Counted from the first letter of the stretch, positions 1 through 6,624 are shown. The stretch: DNA of 6,624 nt from Chitinophagaceae bacterium (GCA_003526435.1 DPWF01000335.1:15696-22319); one strand, 5' to 3'. The notes: generated by a model from the letters alone, not told the origin. Numbers and translations: made by a program.

Positions 1-580
1 GCAAGGGCAAAGACAGCAGCAGTAATAGGTACGCAATTATTTTTTTACTGATAGATTTTTGTTGATACGATAACCAGATTTCATACAATAAAACATTGAT
101 CAGCATTACCCATAAAGTACCTCCCTGTACGCCGGTGTATTCATACCATTGTATGGTGTCAGGATAAGAGGCAAATACATTGCCTACTGTAAGCCATGGC
201 CAGCTAAGTTGCCAGTTGTGGTGAATATATTCAAAACACATCCAGAAAGCAATCAGTGAAAAATAGCCGACTATTTTCCCTTTCTTTCTCAAATGAAAAT
301 AACCCCACCAGGGGAATGTCATTAACATACTGTTGAACATGATGGCTGCAATGGTACCTACATCAGTAGAGTTCCACATCCACCAGGTGGTACCGGTGTT
401 CCAGATGAGTAAACACCAGAATGCAATACCAAAGAAACGGGAAGCGTTTTTTGCCTGATCAGTTGCCATCAATAAGGGTACCCATGCAATAAAAATAAAA
501 GGCATGAGTGATGACACCGGCCAGGCGGCAAATAATAATAGCCCGCTTAATGTGCTCAATAAGAATGCTGATTTTTTCAA
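1..580 (-). CDS. lnt: Apolipoprotein N-acyltransferase Lnt, N-terminal part (runs off left edge)
   Basis: Lnt is an inner-membrane enzyme that moves an acyl chain from a phospholipid to the N-terminal amine of the diacylated cysteine of lipoproteins, the last step of their maturation. Only 193 codons are in the window. They encode a very hydrophobic protein with about six membrane segments (roughly residues 5-20, 26-39, 48-68, 76-98, 103-119 and 152-171). Family-like signatures are TTWWMWNSTDVG (64-75), LSWPWLTVGNVFA (125-137) and the stretch IQWYEYTGVQGGTLWV (143-158), which in Lnt precedes the periplasmic nitrilase-like domain. That domain and its Glu-Lys-Cys triad lie beyond the edge and cannot be checked. 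The frame is open back to a TAG at 602-604 and holds no ATG or GTG before the first membrane segment, so TTG at 578-580 (giving MKKSAFLLS) is the best start. The identification comes from sequence resemblance alone but is fairly secure. Confidence 0.87.
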   Translation of the reverse strand, partial: MKKSAFLLSTLSGLLLFAAWPVSSLMPFIFIAWVPLLMATDQAKNASRFFGIAFWCLLIWNTGTTWWMWNSTDVGTIAAIMFNSMLMTFPWWGYFHLRKKGKIVGYFSLIAFWMCFEYIHHNWQLSWPWLTVGNVFASYPDTIQWYEYTGVQGGTLWVMLINVLLYEIWLSYQQKSISKKIIAYLLLLLSLPL

Positions 581-610
581 ACCCCAATATTTTGGAACCT
601 AAGTTCGGAA

Positions 611-648
611 TAAAAAAAGAAAGAGCGTCTCTTAAATGGGACGCTCTT
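611..648 (-). terminator. Intrinsic terminator after guaB
   Basis: An 11-bp stem (621-631 with 638-648) closes a 6-nt loop. Its core AAGAGCGTC/GACGCTCTT is perfect, and one further pair is an imperfect G/T position. Read on the minus strand, the hairpin is followed at once by a T-rich tract (TCTTTTTTTATT). It begins about 20 bases after the guaB stop codon, so it should end the guaB transcript before lnt. The T-tract lies only about 30 bases before the lnt start, so lnt probably has its own promoter in that short gap or depends on read-through. Confidence 0.88.
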
Positions 649-668
649 ATTTAAGGTTTTATTATTGA

Positions 669-2168
669 TTACTTACGGCTATAATTCGGTGCCTCTTTTG
701 TAATATCAATATCATGCGCATGGCTTTCTTTCATACCAGCGTTGGTAATTTTTACAAAAGTAGCCTGCTGTAATGCTTTGATGTTTTTTGCACCACAATA
801 ACCCATGCCTGCTCTCAGTCCACCTACATACTGATAAACGATTTCGCTGAGGCTGCCTTTATAAGCTACACGACCTTCAATTCCTTCGGGAACAAATTTT
901 TTGATATCGTCTTCTACATCCTGGAAATAACGGTCACCACTGCCCTGGCTCATGGCACCCAGGCTTCCCATACCCCGGTATTCTTTGAATTTTCTTCCTT
1001 CATAGATGATGGTATCTCCAGGACTTTCCTGCACACCGGCAAACACACTTCCCATCATTACCATATTAGCACCTGCGGCAAGGGCTTTTACCATATCGCC
1101 GGTATAGCGGATACCGCCATCGGCAATAATGGGAATACCTTTTGCCCTTAGGGCCTGGCTGGCTTCCATAATAGCTGTTAATTGAGGAACGCCTGCACCG
1201 GCAACAATACGGGTGGTACAAATAGATCCCGGACCAATACCCACTTTCACACAATCGGCACCAGCTTCTGCTAAGGCTTTGGCTCCTTCTGCTGTTCCAA
1301 CATTGCCAGCAATGATCTGGAGGTTTTTGAAATTTTTTCTCAGTGCTTTCAATGCTTCCATCACACCTTTACTATGTCCGTGTGCACTGTCGAGTGTTAC
1401 CACATCCACACCTACATGTTGTAAGGCAGCAGCACGATCCATGAGGTCCCGTGTAATACCTAAAGCGGCACCTACGAGTAAACGTCCGAGGTTATCTTTT
1501 ACGGCATTGGGGAAATTACTGAGCTGCATGATATCGCGGTAGGTAATTAACCCAATCAGTTTACCCTGTTTATTTACAACGGGTAGTTTTTCGATTTTAT
1601 AGGAACGTAATATTTTTTCTGCTTTTTTCAGATCGGTTCCTTCAGGAGCAATGATGAGGTTTTCTTTCGTCATCACTTCCTTCACCTTTCTTTTTTTATC
1701 GGTTTCAAAACGCAGGTCGCGATTGGTAAGAATACCTACCAGTTTTTGTCCGGCATCTACAATAGGAATACCGCCGATTTTATTTTCTTTCATCAGCTTT
1801 AAAGCATCACCGATAGTGGCATCAACCAATAGTGTTACAGGGTCGATGATCATACCACTTTCACTTCGTTTTACCTTACGTACCTGCTCTGCCTGTTTTT
1901 CGATACTCATGTTTTTGTGCAGGATACCAAGTCCGCCTTCACGCGCCAATGCAATAGCCAAGCCAGCTTCAGTTACGGTGTCCATAGCCGCAGATAGGAT
2001 AGGCACATTCAGTGTAATTGCTTTTGTTAACTGGGAACGGATATCGACTTCACGGGGAAGGATTTCGCTGTAAGCGGGCATCAGCAGTACATCATCGAAG
2101 GTGAGGCCTTCGCCAAAGAGTCTTGAAGCCGCAGCGGTGTTACGGGGAGAAGATTTTCTTGTTGCCAT
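669..2168 (-). CDS. guaB: Inosine-5'-monophosphate dehydrogenase (IMPDH)
   Basis: This cytosolic enzyme oxidises IMP to XMP with NAD+, the committed step of guanine nucleotide synthesis. The 499-residue product has the usual bacterial length and order: first part of the (beta/alpha)8 barrel (about 1-100), a tandem CBS (Bateman) module (about 102-220, typical adenine/guanine nucleotide sensor), then the rest of the barrel. Visible functional residues are the catalytic-cysteine loop GPGSICTTR (Cys317), the IMP phosphate site DGGIR (350-354) and MMGS (371-374), YRGMGS (397-402), the catalytic Arg413-Tyr414 pair in GDRYF, and the mobile flap around EGRVAYKG (431-438). No key residue is missing. 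The frame extends two codons further to a TTG (2172-2174), but the ATG at 2166-2168 is preferred because the upstream codons overlap the promoter -7 box. No neighbour belongs to purine synthesis, and the gene appears to be transcribed alone between its own promoter and terminator. Confidence 0.98.
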   Translation of the reverse strand: MATRKSSPRNTAAASRLFGEGLTFDDVLLMPAYSEILPREVDIRSQLTKAITLNVPILSAAMDTVTEAGLAIALAREGGLGILHKNMSIEKQAEQVRKVKRSESGMIIDPVTLLVDATIGDALKLMKENKIGGIPIVDAGQKLVGILTNRDLRFETDKKRKVKEVMTKENLIIAPEGTDLKKAEKILRSYKIEKLPVVNKQGKLIGLITYRDIMQLSNFPNAVKDNLGRLLVGAALGITRDLMDRAAALQHVGVDVVTLDSAHGHSKGVMEALKALRKNFKNLQIIAGNVGTAEGAKALAEAGADCVKVGIGPGSICTTRIVAGAGVPQLTAIMEASQALRAKGIPIIADGGIRYTGDMVKALAAGANMVMMGSVFAGVQESPGDTIIYEGRKFKEYRGMGSLGAMSQGSGDRYFQDVEDDIKKFVPEGIEGRVAYKGSLSEIVYQYVGGLRAGMGYCGAKNIKALQQATFVKITNAGMKESHAHDIDITKEAPNYSRK

Positions 2169-2171
2169 GTG

Positions 2172-2207
2172 CAAAGATAGCGCAAGGGATATATTGAGTC
2201 CAAAAAA
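2172..2207 (-). promoter_or_regulatory. guaB promoter of Bacteroidota type (-33 TTG, -7 TATCTTTG)
   Basis: On the minus strand TATCTTTG (2179 to 2172) matches the Bacteroidota primary sigma factor -7 consensus TAnnTTTG at every fixed position. A -33-like TTTTTTG (2207 to 2201) lies 21 bases upstream, close to the usual spacing. The box ends only three bases before the guaB ATG, so the predicted transcription start falls on or within a few bases of the start codon. This implies a leaderless or nearly leaderless message. The motif is seen directly; the start site is inferred. Confidence 0.8.
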
Positions 2208-2231
2208 TGATTTTTGGGGTAATCAATAGTC

Positions 2232-2280
2232 GATGACCCATAGTCCATGGGTAATAGAAATAATATTACTATGGGCCATC
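2232..2280 (-). repeat. Palindromic intergenic repeat overlapping the dprA stop codon
   Basis: Two 13-base arms (2232-2244 GATGACCCATAGT and 2268-2280 ACTATGGGCCATC) are inverted copies with one difference. In minus-strand RNA the difference is a G-U pair, so the dprA transcript could form a full 13-bp hairpin with a 23-nt loop. In plus-strand RNA it is an A-C mismatch. The left part also shows a roughly 14-base direct repeat (ATAGTCGATGACCC then ATAGTCCATGGGTA, 2226-2253) and a CCATGG palindrome that allows alternative folds. The right arm overlaps the dprA TGA (2279-2281). No clean T-tract follows, so it may be a weak terminator, an mRNA 3'-end stabiliser or a dispersed short repeat. Confidence 0.6.
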
Positions 2281-3379
2281 AATTAACCTTGTAATACTTA
2301 CCCGGAAGCTGGATAATGATATTCTGTAGTTCAAGATTTAATATGGCAGCAGCCAATACTGAGCTGCTGAGTTTGCTTTGCAGGTAAATATCATCAATAT
2401 GCATTTGTGTCTGTTGCTGCAATAAAGAAAGAATGATTTGTTCTTCGGGGGATAGATCATAAAATAATTTTTTTTCCACTGTTTTTTTCTTCCTGGTCTC
2501 CATCCATCCCATGGTTTCGAGAAAACCGGATGTATGTATGAATGGGGTGGCTTTATTCTCTGCGATCAATTGCAGGCAACCACTGCTTTTGGTATCATTG
2601 ATGCGGCCAGGTAAGGCAAATACATCGCGGTTATACTGGAAGGCAAGATCGGCCGTAATCATACTACCACCCTTCACGGCTGTTTCAATAATAATGGTGG
2701 CATCAGACATGCCGGCTACAATTCTGTTTCTTTTGGGGAAATGATGACGGTCGGGTAATTCATTAAAGAGGAATTCTGTAAGTAAACCTCCCCGGTGCAT
2801 CATTTCATTTGCGAGTGACTGATGAAGACCGGGATAGATGGTTTTAAAACCATGTGCCAATACCCCAACTGTATTCATCTGTTGCTGTAATGCCGTTTTG
2901 TGTGCAATGGCATCAATACCATAAGCCAGCCCGCTGATTACAGTAACCTGATAGGGCTGCAGTTCTCTTATTATTTGCTCTGTTGCCCATCGGCCATAAT
3001 CGGTATGATGCCTCGTACCAATAATGCTGACTATTTTATTGTGATTAAGGCCTGCATTTCCTTTGTAAAACAATACCAGTGGGGCATCAGCACAGTTGCG
3101 TAATTTTTTAGGGTAATGTTCATCGGTGATAAAAAGGAGCTGTATATTTTTTTCTACTATTAAGGATAATTCCCTTTCAGCCTCACTATGATTTTTGAAT
3201 TGTTTGATCTGATTGGCCCTGTATTCCCCGATACCATCTATCGCTGCCAGCTCTTTGGGTTTTGCCCTGAATATGGCTGTGGCAGAACCAAAATGCTCGA
3301 TCAGGTATTTGGTAAGTATACTCCCAAGATCTGGAATTCTTGTGAGCGACAACCGGTAAATATGTTCCTGTGTATACAT
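2279..3379 (-). CDS. dprA: DNA-processing protein DprA (Smf)
   Basis: DprA binds incoming single-stranded DNA in the cytoplasm and loads RecA onto it during natural transformation; it is also kept in many bacteria not known to be competent. The 366-residue protein has the full three-part layout: an N-terminal helix-hairpin-helix/SAM-like region (about 1-70, hairpin at KELAAIDGIGEYRANQI, 42-58), the Rossmann-like DNA-binding core (about 80-285), and a C-terminal winged-helix domain (about 308-366). Core motifs are IIGTRHHTDYG (119-129), SGLAYGID (149-156), FPKRNRIVAG (214-223), KGGSMITA (236-243) and ALPG (255-258). The GxN.LI motif reads GCLQLI here, with Leu where Asn is common. The start is the ATG at 3377-3379, giving MYTQEHIYRLSL; no good Shine-Dalgarno or -7 box is visible upstream. 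It is transcribed divergently from the GLPGLI-family gene and is not next to other competence genes. Confidence 0.96.
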   Translation of the reverse strand: MYTQEHIYRLSLTRIPDLGSILTKYLIEHFGSATAIFRAKPKELAAIDGIGEYRANQIKQFKNHSEAERELSLIVEKNIQLLFITDEHYPKKLRNCADAPLVLFYKGNAGLNHNKIVSIIGTRHHTDYGRWATEQIIRELQPYQVTVISGLAYGIDAIAHKTALQQQMNTVGVLAHGFKTIYPGLHQSLANEMMHRGGLLTEFLFNELPDRHHFPKRNRIVAGMSDATIIIETAVKGGSMITADLAFQYNRDVFALPGRINDTKSSGCLQLIAENKATPFIHTSGFLETMGWMETRKKKTVEKKLFYDLSPEEQIILSLLQQQTQMHIDDIYLQSKLSSSVLAAAILNLELQNIIIQLPGKYYKVN

Positions 3380-3389
3380 GCCGTCAATG

Positions 3390-3410
3390 TCTGAAAAATG
3401 TGCGTTCAGA
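3390..3410. promoter_or_regulatory. Small inverted repeat in the divergent dprA / GLPGLI intergenic region
   Basis: TCTGAA (3390-3395) and TTCAGA (3405-3410) form perfect 6-base arms around a 9-base spacer, 11 bases upstream of the dprA start. The position would suit an operator or a 5'-leader hairpin. Arms this short occur often by chance in AT-rich DNA and no regulator is encoded nearby, so this is only a candidate. The rest of the 97-bp gap (3380-3476) is AT-rich and otherwise unremarkable apart from the candidate promoter at 3455. Confidence 0.2.
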
Positions 3411-3432
3411 AATCAGGTATTTATACGTAGAC

Positions 3433-3462
3433 TTTTACCCTAAAATCATATTTTTATATTTC
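3433..3462 (+). promoter_or_regulatory. Candidate promoter of the GLPGLI-family gene
   Basis: TATATTTC (3455-3462) matches the Bacteroidota -7 consensus TAnnTTTG at all fixed positions but the last. A TTTT (3433-3436) sits near the -33 position, where TTTG would be expected. The predicted start near 3466 would leave a leader of about ten bases before the ATG at 3477. The match is weaker than the guaB promoter, and the region is AT-rich enough for a chance hit. Confidence 0.35.
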
Positions 3463-3476
3463 TTAATACAGATTCG

Positions 3477-4169
3477 ATGCGCATAATATTGATGCTAATT
3501 TTTGTTTTCGGTGGCGGTATTCTTTATGCGCAAGGGTATAAGACACCATTTTCTGTGCGTTATTTATCTGGCTATATCGAACCCCAAGACTCCCTGCATA
3601 TTTCACGGTTTATAAAAAAGCATCCGTTTCATCCAATGCCCAATTATGAACTGGTAGTTGCAGATACAGTGGCATATATTCATCTTTATATAAAAGAACG
3701 TGAACGAAACGAAAATCCCCTTGGCTCTTCTTTTCGTCCACTTAACCTGTATATTGATTTCAAATCGCAAAAAGAATTCAGACAGTCTGATCCATGGAAC
3801 TCAGGCAGATATCAGGTAGAAGCATCTTACCAGACACAGCAATTTGATTTGTTGAAAGATTCAATACAGATATTAGGGTATACTTGTTATAAAGCGGTGC
3901 CTGTTAATCAAACAAATGGTTTTCATACATTTTTCTGGTACACACCTGCATTGCCTCACTCCTTATCTATGTACGGATTTACAGGTTTGCCGGGTTTAGT
4001 ATTGGCCTATGAAAATTGGCACCCTAAGTTTAGACAGGTAACTATTGCAGAACGTATTGAGCCCGAAAAAAGAAAGCTCATTAAACCCAAAAAAGGAACA
4101 CCAATTGGGGCACTTGAGTATGAGAAATTATTGATTGAAATCCGGAATAGGGTTTTTAATCGTCTATAG
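3477..4169 (+). CDS. GLPGLI family secreted protein
   Basis: The 230-residue product starts with a Sec signal peptide (MRIILMLIFVFGGGILYAQG, cleavage probably after the Ala or Gln near residues 18-19) and has no lipobox cysteine, so it should be a soluble periplasmic or exported protein. It carries the hallmarks of the Bacteroidota GLPGLI family: ILGYTCYKA (132-140), FFWYTPALP (152-160) and the name-giving GFTGLPGLVLAYEN (167-180). The family has no settled biochemical role; members often occur near TonB-dependent receptors, but none is present here. It is somewhat short for the family. The gene stands alone on the plus strand, divergent from dprA and convergent with the OmpA-family gene, whose stop codon is 3 bp away. 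The ATG gives the signal peptide at once, which supports this start. Confidence 0.88.
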   Translation: MRIILMLIFVFGGGILYAQGYKTPFSVRYLSGYIEPQDSLHISRFIKKHPFHPMPNYELVVADTVAYIHLYIKERERNENPLGSSFRPLNLYIDFKSQKEFRQSDPWNSGRYQVEASYQTQQFDLLKDSIQILGYTCYKAVPVNQTNGFHTFFWYTPALPHSLSMYGFTGLPGLVLAYENWHPKFRQVTIAERIEPEKRKLIKPKKGTPIGALEYEKLLIEIRNRVFNRL

Positions 4170-4172
4170 TTT

Positions 4173-6092
4173 TTATAAACCTGTAACCGTAAAACTGGTC
4201 CTCCTGTTTTTCGCTCTTCCGCTTTCGGTATTATTGTCGGCAATGGGTTGAGTGTCGCCATATCCTTTATACGATAAACGGTTACTTTCTATACCTTTTT
4301 CTGTAAGATAATCAACAATGGCTTTTGCACGATTGGCAGAAAGTGTGAGATTGTCTTTTGAATTACCTGTATTATCTGTATGCCCGCTGATTTCTACTTT
4401 CAGCGTAGGATTATCCTGTAATATCTGTATCAATTGCTGCAGTTCGGCTAAACCATTACCAGGTAAAGCATAGCTATTGGTAGCAAATAAAATATTATTG
4501 AAAACAAAACTGGCATTTAACTGAACAGGATTCAGTTGTATATCTTTCTGATACGTGCTGTCAGCTTCTTTGCGACTTAATGCATATACTTCACTGTAAA
4601 ACAAATAACCTTTCCTGTTAACTGTAAACGTATAATCTTTTCCTGTAGGTAAAGTAACAAGATAATCTCCCAGTTCATCAGTTTGCACTTTCATGAGTAC
4701 CAGATTGCTGTTATTGTCTGTTAGCTCAACAGTAGAAGGAATACCTTGTTTTGTTTTTGCATCCACTACTTTTCCTTTTACATATAAAGTACGGTTTGGT
4801 CTGATATTGGGTCGAAGCTGAAAACTATAGAGATCGAGGTTTCCACGACTATCGCTTCTGTCGCTCGCATAGTATGCAGTCAGGCCATCGGCCGATACAG
4901 CAAGACTACCTTCGTTTTCAATGGTATTGATGGGATATCCTAAATTTTCCGGAAGCCCCCATTCACCCTTATCGTTTTTGCGTAATACAAAAAGATCGGA
5001 ATTGCCATAACCAGGTAATCCATCAGACGTATAAAACAAAGTCTGGTTATCTGCGTGAATAAATGGTGCCAACTCATCACCGGCGGAATTAATCTTTGGA
5101 CCCATATTTATGGCTTGCCCCCAACGACCACTGGGTAAACGTACAGACATATACAAGTCTCTGCCACCATATCCCCCCGGGCGATTACTGCTGAAATATA
5201 GTAAGCGTTTATCCGGACTTAAAGCGGGAGAACTTTCCCAGAATTCTGTGTTCACTGAAGAGCCAAGGTTTTGTGGTTCACTCCATCCCTGTGGGGTGAG
5301 TTGTGAAAGATAGATATCGTATCCTCCTAAACCTGGTCCTGATAAATTACCTGCAAATAATAACCATTCGCCATCCTGCGAAACAGTGATGGCGCCTTTG
5401 AGCGGTTCGATATTGATATCACCATCAATCAATTCAGCTTTACCAAAACGTTTATTGGTAATGGTGCTTTGCATAAAATCTTCACGCTGGTCACCTGTTC
5501 TTCTTGTAAATACAAGCAAGCTATCTGTAACCGTAACGGAGGGATAATATTCTGAACGCGGTCCGTTAACACTGTCGCCCAGGTTAACCGGAGCAAACTG
5601 GTAATCGGTTACCGGATGTTGTTGTGCATACTGAATGGCAAACTGGTAAGTACTTTTACGGTATTGGGCACTTTTGATACCTCTTTCACTTAGGTTCGGG
5701 ATAGATAAAAAAGCACTCACCGCAACTAAAGCATCTTCAAACCTGCCGAGTCCGGCGAGGTTAATAGAATAGGGCAGATGGTATACTTTGAAATAAACAG
5801 GATCTTTTGATTTTGCTTTTTCATACAGGCTCACAGATCGTTGATACTGCTTCAATTCACCCAATGCGCCTGCGAGTGAAAGATAGGCATCAACAAAGTT
5901 GGAATCGATATTAATACAGTCAAGCAATACAGGTACAGCAGCACGTGTATCACCATCTTTTAATAAGCTGATGGCATCTTCGTAACGTGCAAGTGCCTGT
6001 GGTTTTACCTTGTCAGGATCATATCCCTGTGCAGCACTGCTATATGCAAAGAATAGGGTCAACAGACCAATAATTGTCTTATGGTTTTTCAC
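4173..6092 (-). CDS. OmpA-family envelope protein with TPR, PD40 propeller and carboxypeptidase-regulatory domains (PorE-like layout)
   Basis: The 639-residue protein probably anchors an outer-membrane or periplasmic complex to peptidoglycan. In order it shows a signal peptide (about 1-22, ending YSSAAQG), TPR-like helices (about 29-160), a WD40-like PD40 beta-propeller (about 180-425, blades such as LSPDKRLLYFSSNRPGG at 291-307 and ADGLTAYYASDRSD at 401-414), a carboxypeptidase-regulatory-like beta domain (about 436-500) and an OmpA C-terminal domain (about 527-637). In the last, GHTDNTG supplies Asp573 and LSANRA supplies Arg588, the pair that binds diaminopimelate. This domain order is that of PorE, a type IX secretion component of Porphyromonas gingivalis, but Bacteroidota carry many such paralogues, so the T9SS role is only a possibility. 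PorE is a lipoprotein; no lipobox Cys is seen here. I start at GTG (6090-6092) because the signal peptide begins there; the 40 upstream in-frame codons are not signal-like and overlap queE. The queE stop lies 49 bp upstream, so cotranscription is possible. Confidence 0.9.
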   Translation of the reverse strand: MKNHKTIIGLLTLFFAYSSAAQGYDPDKVKPQALARYEDAISLLKDGDTRAAVPVLLDCINIDSNFVDAYLSLAGALGELKQYQRSVSLYEKAKSKDPVYFKVYHLPYSINLAGLGRFEDALVAVSAFLSIPNLSERGIKSAQYRKSTYQFAIQYAQQHPVTDYQFAPVNLGDSVNGPRSEYYPSVTVTDSLLVFTRRTGDQREDFMQSTITNKRFGKAELIDGDINIEPLKGAITVSQDGEWLLFAGNLSGPGLGGYDIYLSQLTPQGWSEPQNLGSSVNTEFWESSPALSPDKRLLYFSSNRPGGYGGRDLYMSVRLPSGRWGQAINMGPKINSAGDELAPFIHADNQTLFYTSDGLPGYGNSDLFVLRKNDKGEWGLPENLGYPINTIENEGSLAVSADGLTAYYASDRSDSRGNLDLYSFQLRPNIRPNRTLYVKGKVVDAKTKQGIPSTVELTDNNSNLVLMKVQTDELGDYLVTLPTGKDYTFTVNRKGYLFYSEVYALSRKEADSTYQKDIQLNPVQLNASFVFNNILFATNSYALPGNGLAELQQLIQILQDNPTLKVEISGHTDNTGNSKDNLTLSANRAKAIVDYLTEKGIESNRLSYKGYGDTQPIADNNTESGRAKNRRTSFTVTGL

Positions 6093-6141
6093 GTTTGAAA
6101 GTTCGGAAAAAACAATAGAGCAGCTTGTTAAAATTCTTTTG

Positions 6142-6624
6142 CTATGGAACGTTGATGTATTTGTGGACCTGCAGACTGAGCTCCCATTGCGGATGAGCTT
6201 TGATATAATCAATGATGAGTGGCGTTACAACGGATGCTTTGTCCCATTCAGGTTGTAAATAAAGTTTGCAGGCTGGACTAACCTGGGCAGCATAGGTTTC
6301 GGCCCATTCAAAATCGTGTTTGTTAAAAATTACCACTTTCAATTCATTGGCTAAGGGTACGATTTCCGGTAATGGTGCCTTGAATTTTTTTGGTGATAAA
6401 CAGATCCAATCCCAATGCCCGCTTAAAGCTGATGAACCCGATGTTTCAATATTGGTTTCAAAGCCTTGTTGATGTAAAGCAGTTGTTAGTTCATCAAGTG
6501 GGTGCATGAGGGGTTCCCCTCCGGTTATAACAGCCAATCTTCCGGGAAAGGCGGATGCTGAAGCAACTATTTCATCGATACTTAAAAGCGGGTGTTTGGA
6601 AGCATCCCAGCTTTCTTTTACATC
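6142..6624 (-). CDS. queE: 7-carboxy-7-deazaguanine synthase QueE, C-terminal part (runs off right edge)
   Basis: QueE is a radical-SAM enzyme that contracts 6-carboxy-tetrahydropterin to 7-carboxy-7-deazaguanine, an early step toward preQ0 and queuosine in tRNA. The frame is open from the right edge to a TAG at 6142-6144, giving 160 residues. The visible part begins DVKESWDASKHP, which in this family directly follows the iron-sulfur CxxxCxxC motif, so the cluster cysteines lie just outside the window. Further signatures are VITGGEPLM (32-40, the SAM-binding GGEP motif), ETSGS (60-64), CLSPKKFK (75-82), ELKVVIFN (94-101), LYLQPEW (121-127) and SLQVHKYINVP at the C-terminus. A TTG at 6535-6537 lies inside the gene (the Leu before AVITGGEP) and is not a start. 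About a quarter of the protein is missing. No other queuosine gene is in view; the next gene downstream encodes an unrelated OmpA-family protein. Confidence 0.95.
   Translation of the reverse strand, partial: DVKESWDASKHPLLSIDEIVASASAFPGRLAVITGGEPLMHPLDELTTALHQQGFETNIETSGSSALSGHWDWICLSPKKFKAPLPEIVPLANELKVVIFNKHDFEWAETYAAQVSPACKLYLQPEWDKASVVTPLIIDYIKAHPQWELSLQVHKYINVP

Noticed and set aside
1213..2073. Long plus-strand open frames opposite guaB (1213-1542 and 1651-2073)
   Set aside because: They are antisense shadows of a highly conserved gene; their translations resemble no family and have no start signals.
4007..4261. An 84-codon minus-strand frame across the convergent gene ends
   Set aside because: It lies within two well-supported genes in other frames and has no recognisable features.
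601..6108. The 10-mer TTCCGAACTT (minus strand) occurs upstream of both lnt (601-610) and the OmpA-family gene (6099-6108), suggesting a shared regulatory site
   Set aside because: In 6.6 kb many 10-base matches are expected by chance (roughly twenty), it is not palindromic, and its distance to the start codons differs.
6093..6212. A 40-codon N-terminal extension of the OmpA-family protein in the same frame
   Set aside because: It overlaps the end of queE, is not signal-like and would bury the clear signal peptide that begins at the GTG at 6092.
1..6624. A previously undescribed system, mobile element, CRISPR array or defence cassette
   Set aside because: All six genes belong to recognisable families; no array of repeats, transposase, integrase, attachment site or tRNA was found on either strand.

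Overview
The window reads as an ordinary chromosomal stretch of a Bacteroidota bacterium, perhaps from the Chitinophagaceae or a nearby family; the family is inferred from protein style only. The phylum call rests on four things: a GLPGLI-family secreted protein, a TPR / PD40-propeller / carboxypeptidase-regulatory / OmpA envelope protein, a textbook Bacteroidota promoter (-7 box TAnnTTTG) in front of guaB, and the lack of clear Shine-Dalgarno sequences. Base composition is moderately AT-rich.

Layout, left to right. Positions 1-580 (minus) hold the N-terminal 193 codons of lnt, apolipoprotein N-acyltransferase, cut by the left edge and apparently starting at TTG. A strong intrinsic terminator at 611-648 separates it from guaB (669-2168, minus), a complete IMP dehydrogenase. 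The 110-bp gap between guaB and dprA carries the guaB promoter, placed so close to the ATG that the mRNA is probably leaderless, and a short palindromic repeat that overlaps the dprA stop codon. dprA (2279-3379, minus) is complete. A 97-bp divergent intergenic region leads to the only plus-strand gene, a GLPGLI-family secreted protein (3477-4169). It converges on a large OmpA-family envelope protein (4173-6092, minus, GTG start) with only 3 bp between the two stop codons. At the right edge is the C-terminal 160 codons of queE (6142-6624, minus), 49 bp upstream of the OmpA-family gene and possibly cotranscribed with it.

Functionally the genes are a mix: lipoprotein maturation (lnt), purine synthesis (guaB), DNA processing for transformation (dprA), envelope/secreted proteins (GLPGLI, OmpA family) and queuosine/7-deazaguanine synthesis (queE). 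They do not form one pathway. No mobile element, CRISPR array, tRNA, rRNA or defence cassette is visible. No stretch over 300 bases lacks a gene. I see no convincing undescribed system. The items most worth a second look are the leaderless guaB promoter, the PorE-like domain order of the OmpA-family protein without a lipobox, and the palindrome at the end of dprA.
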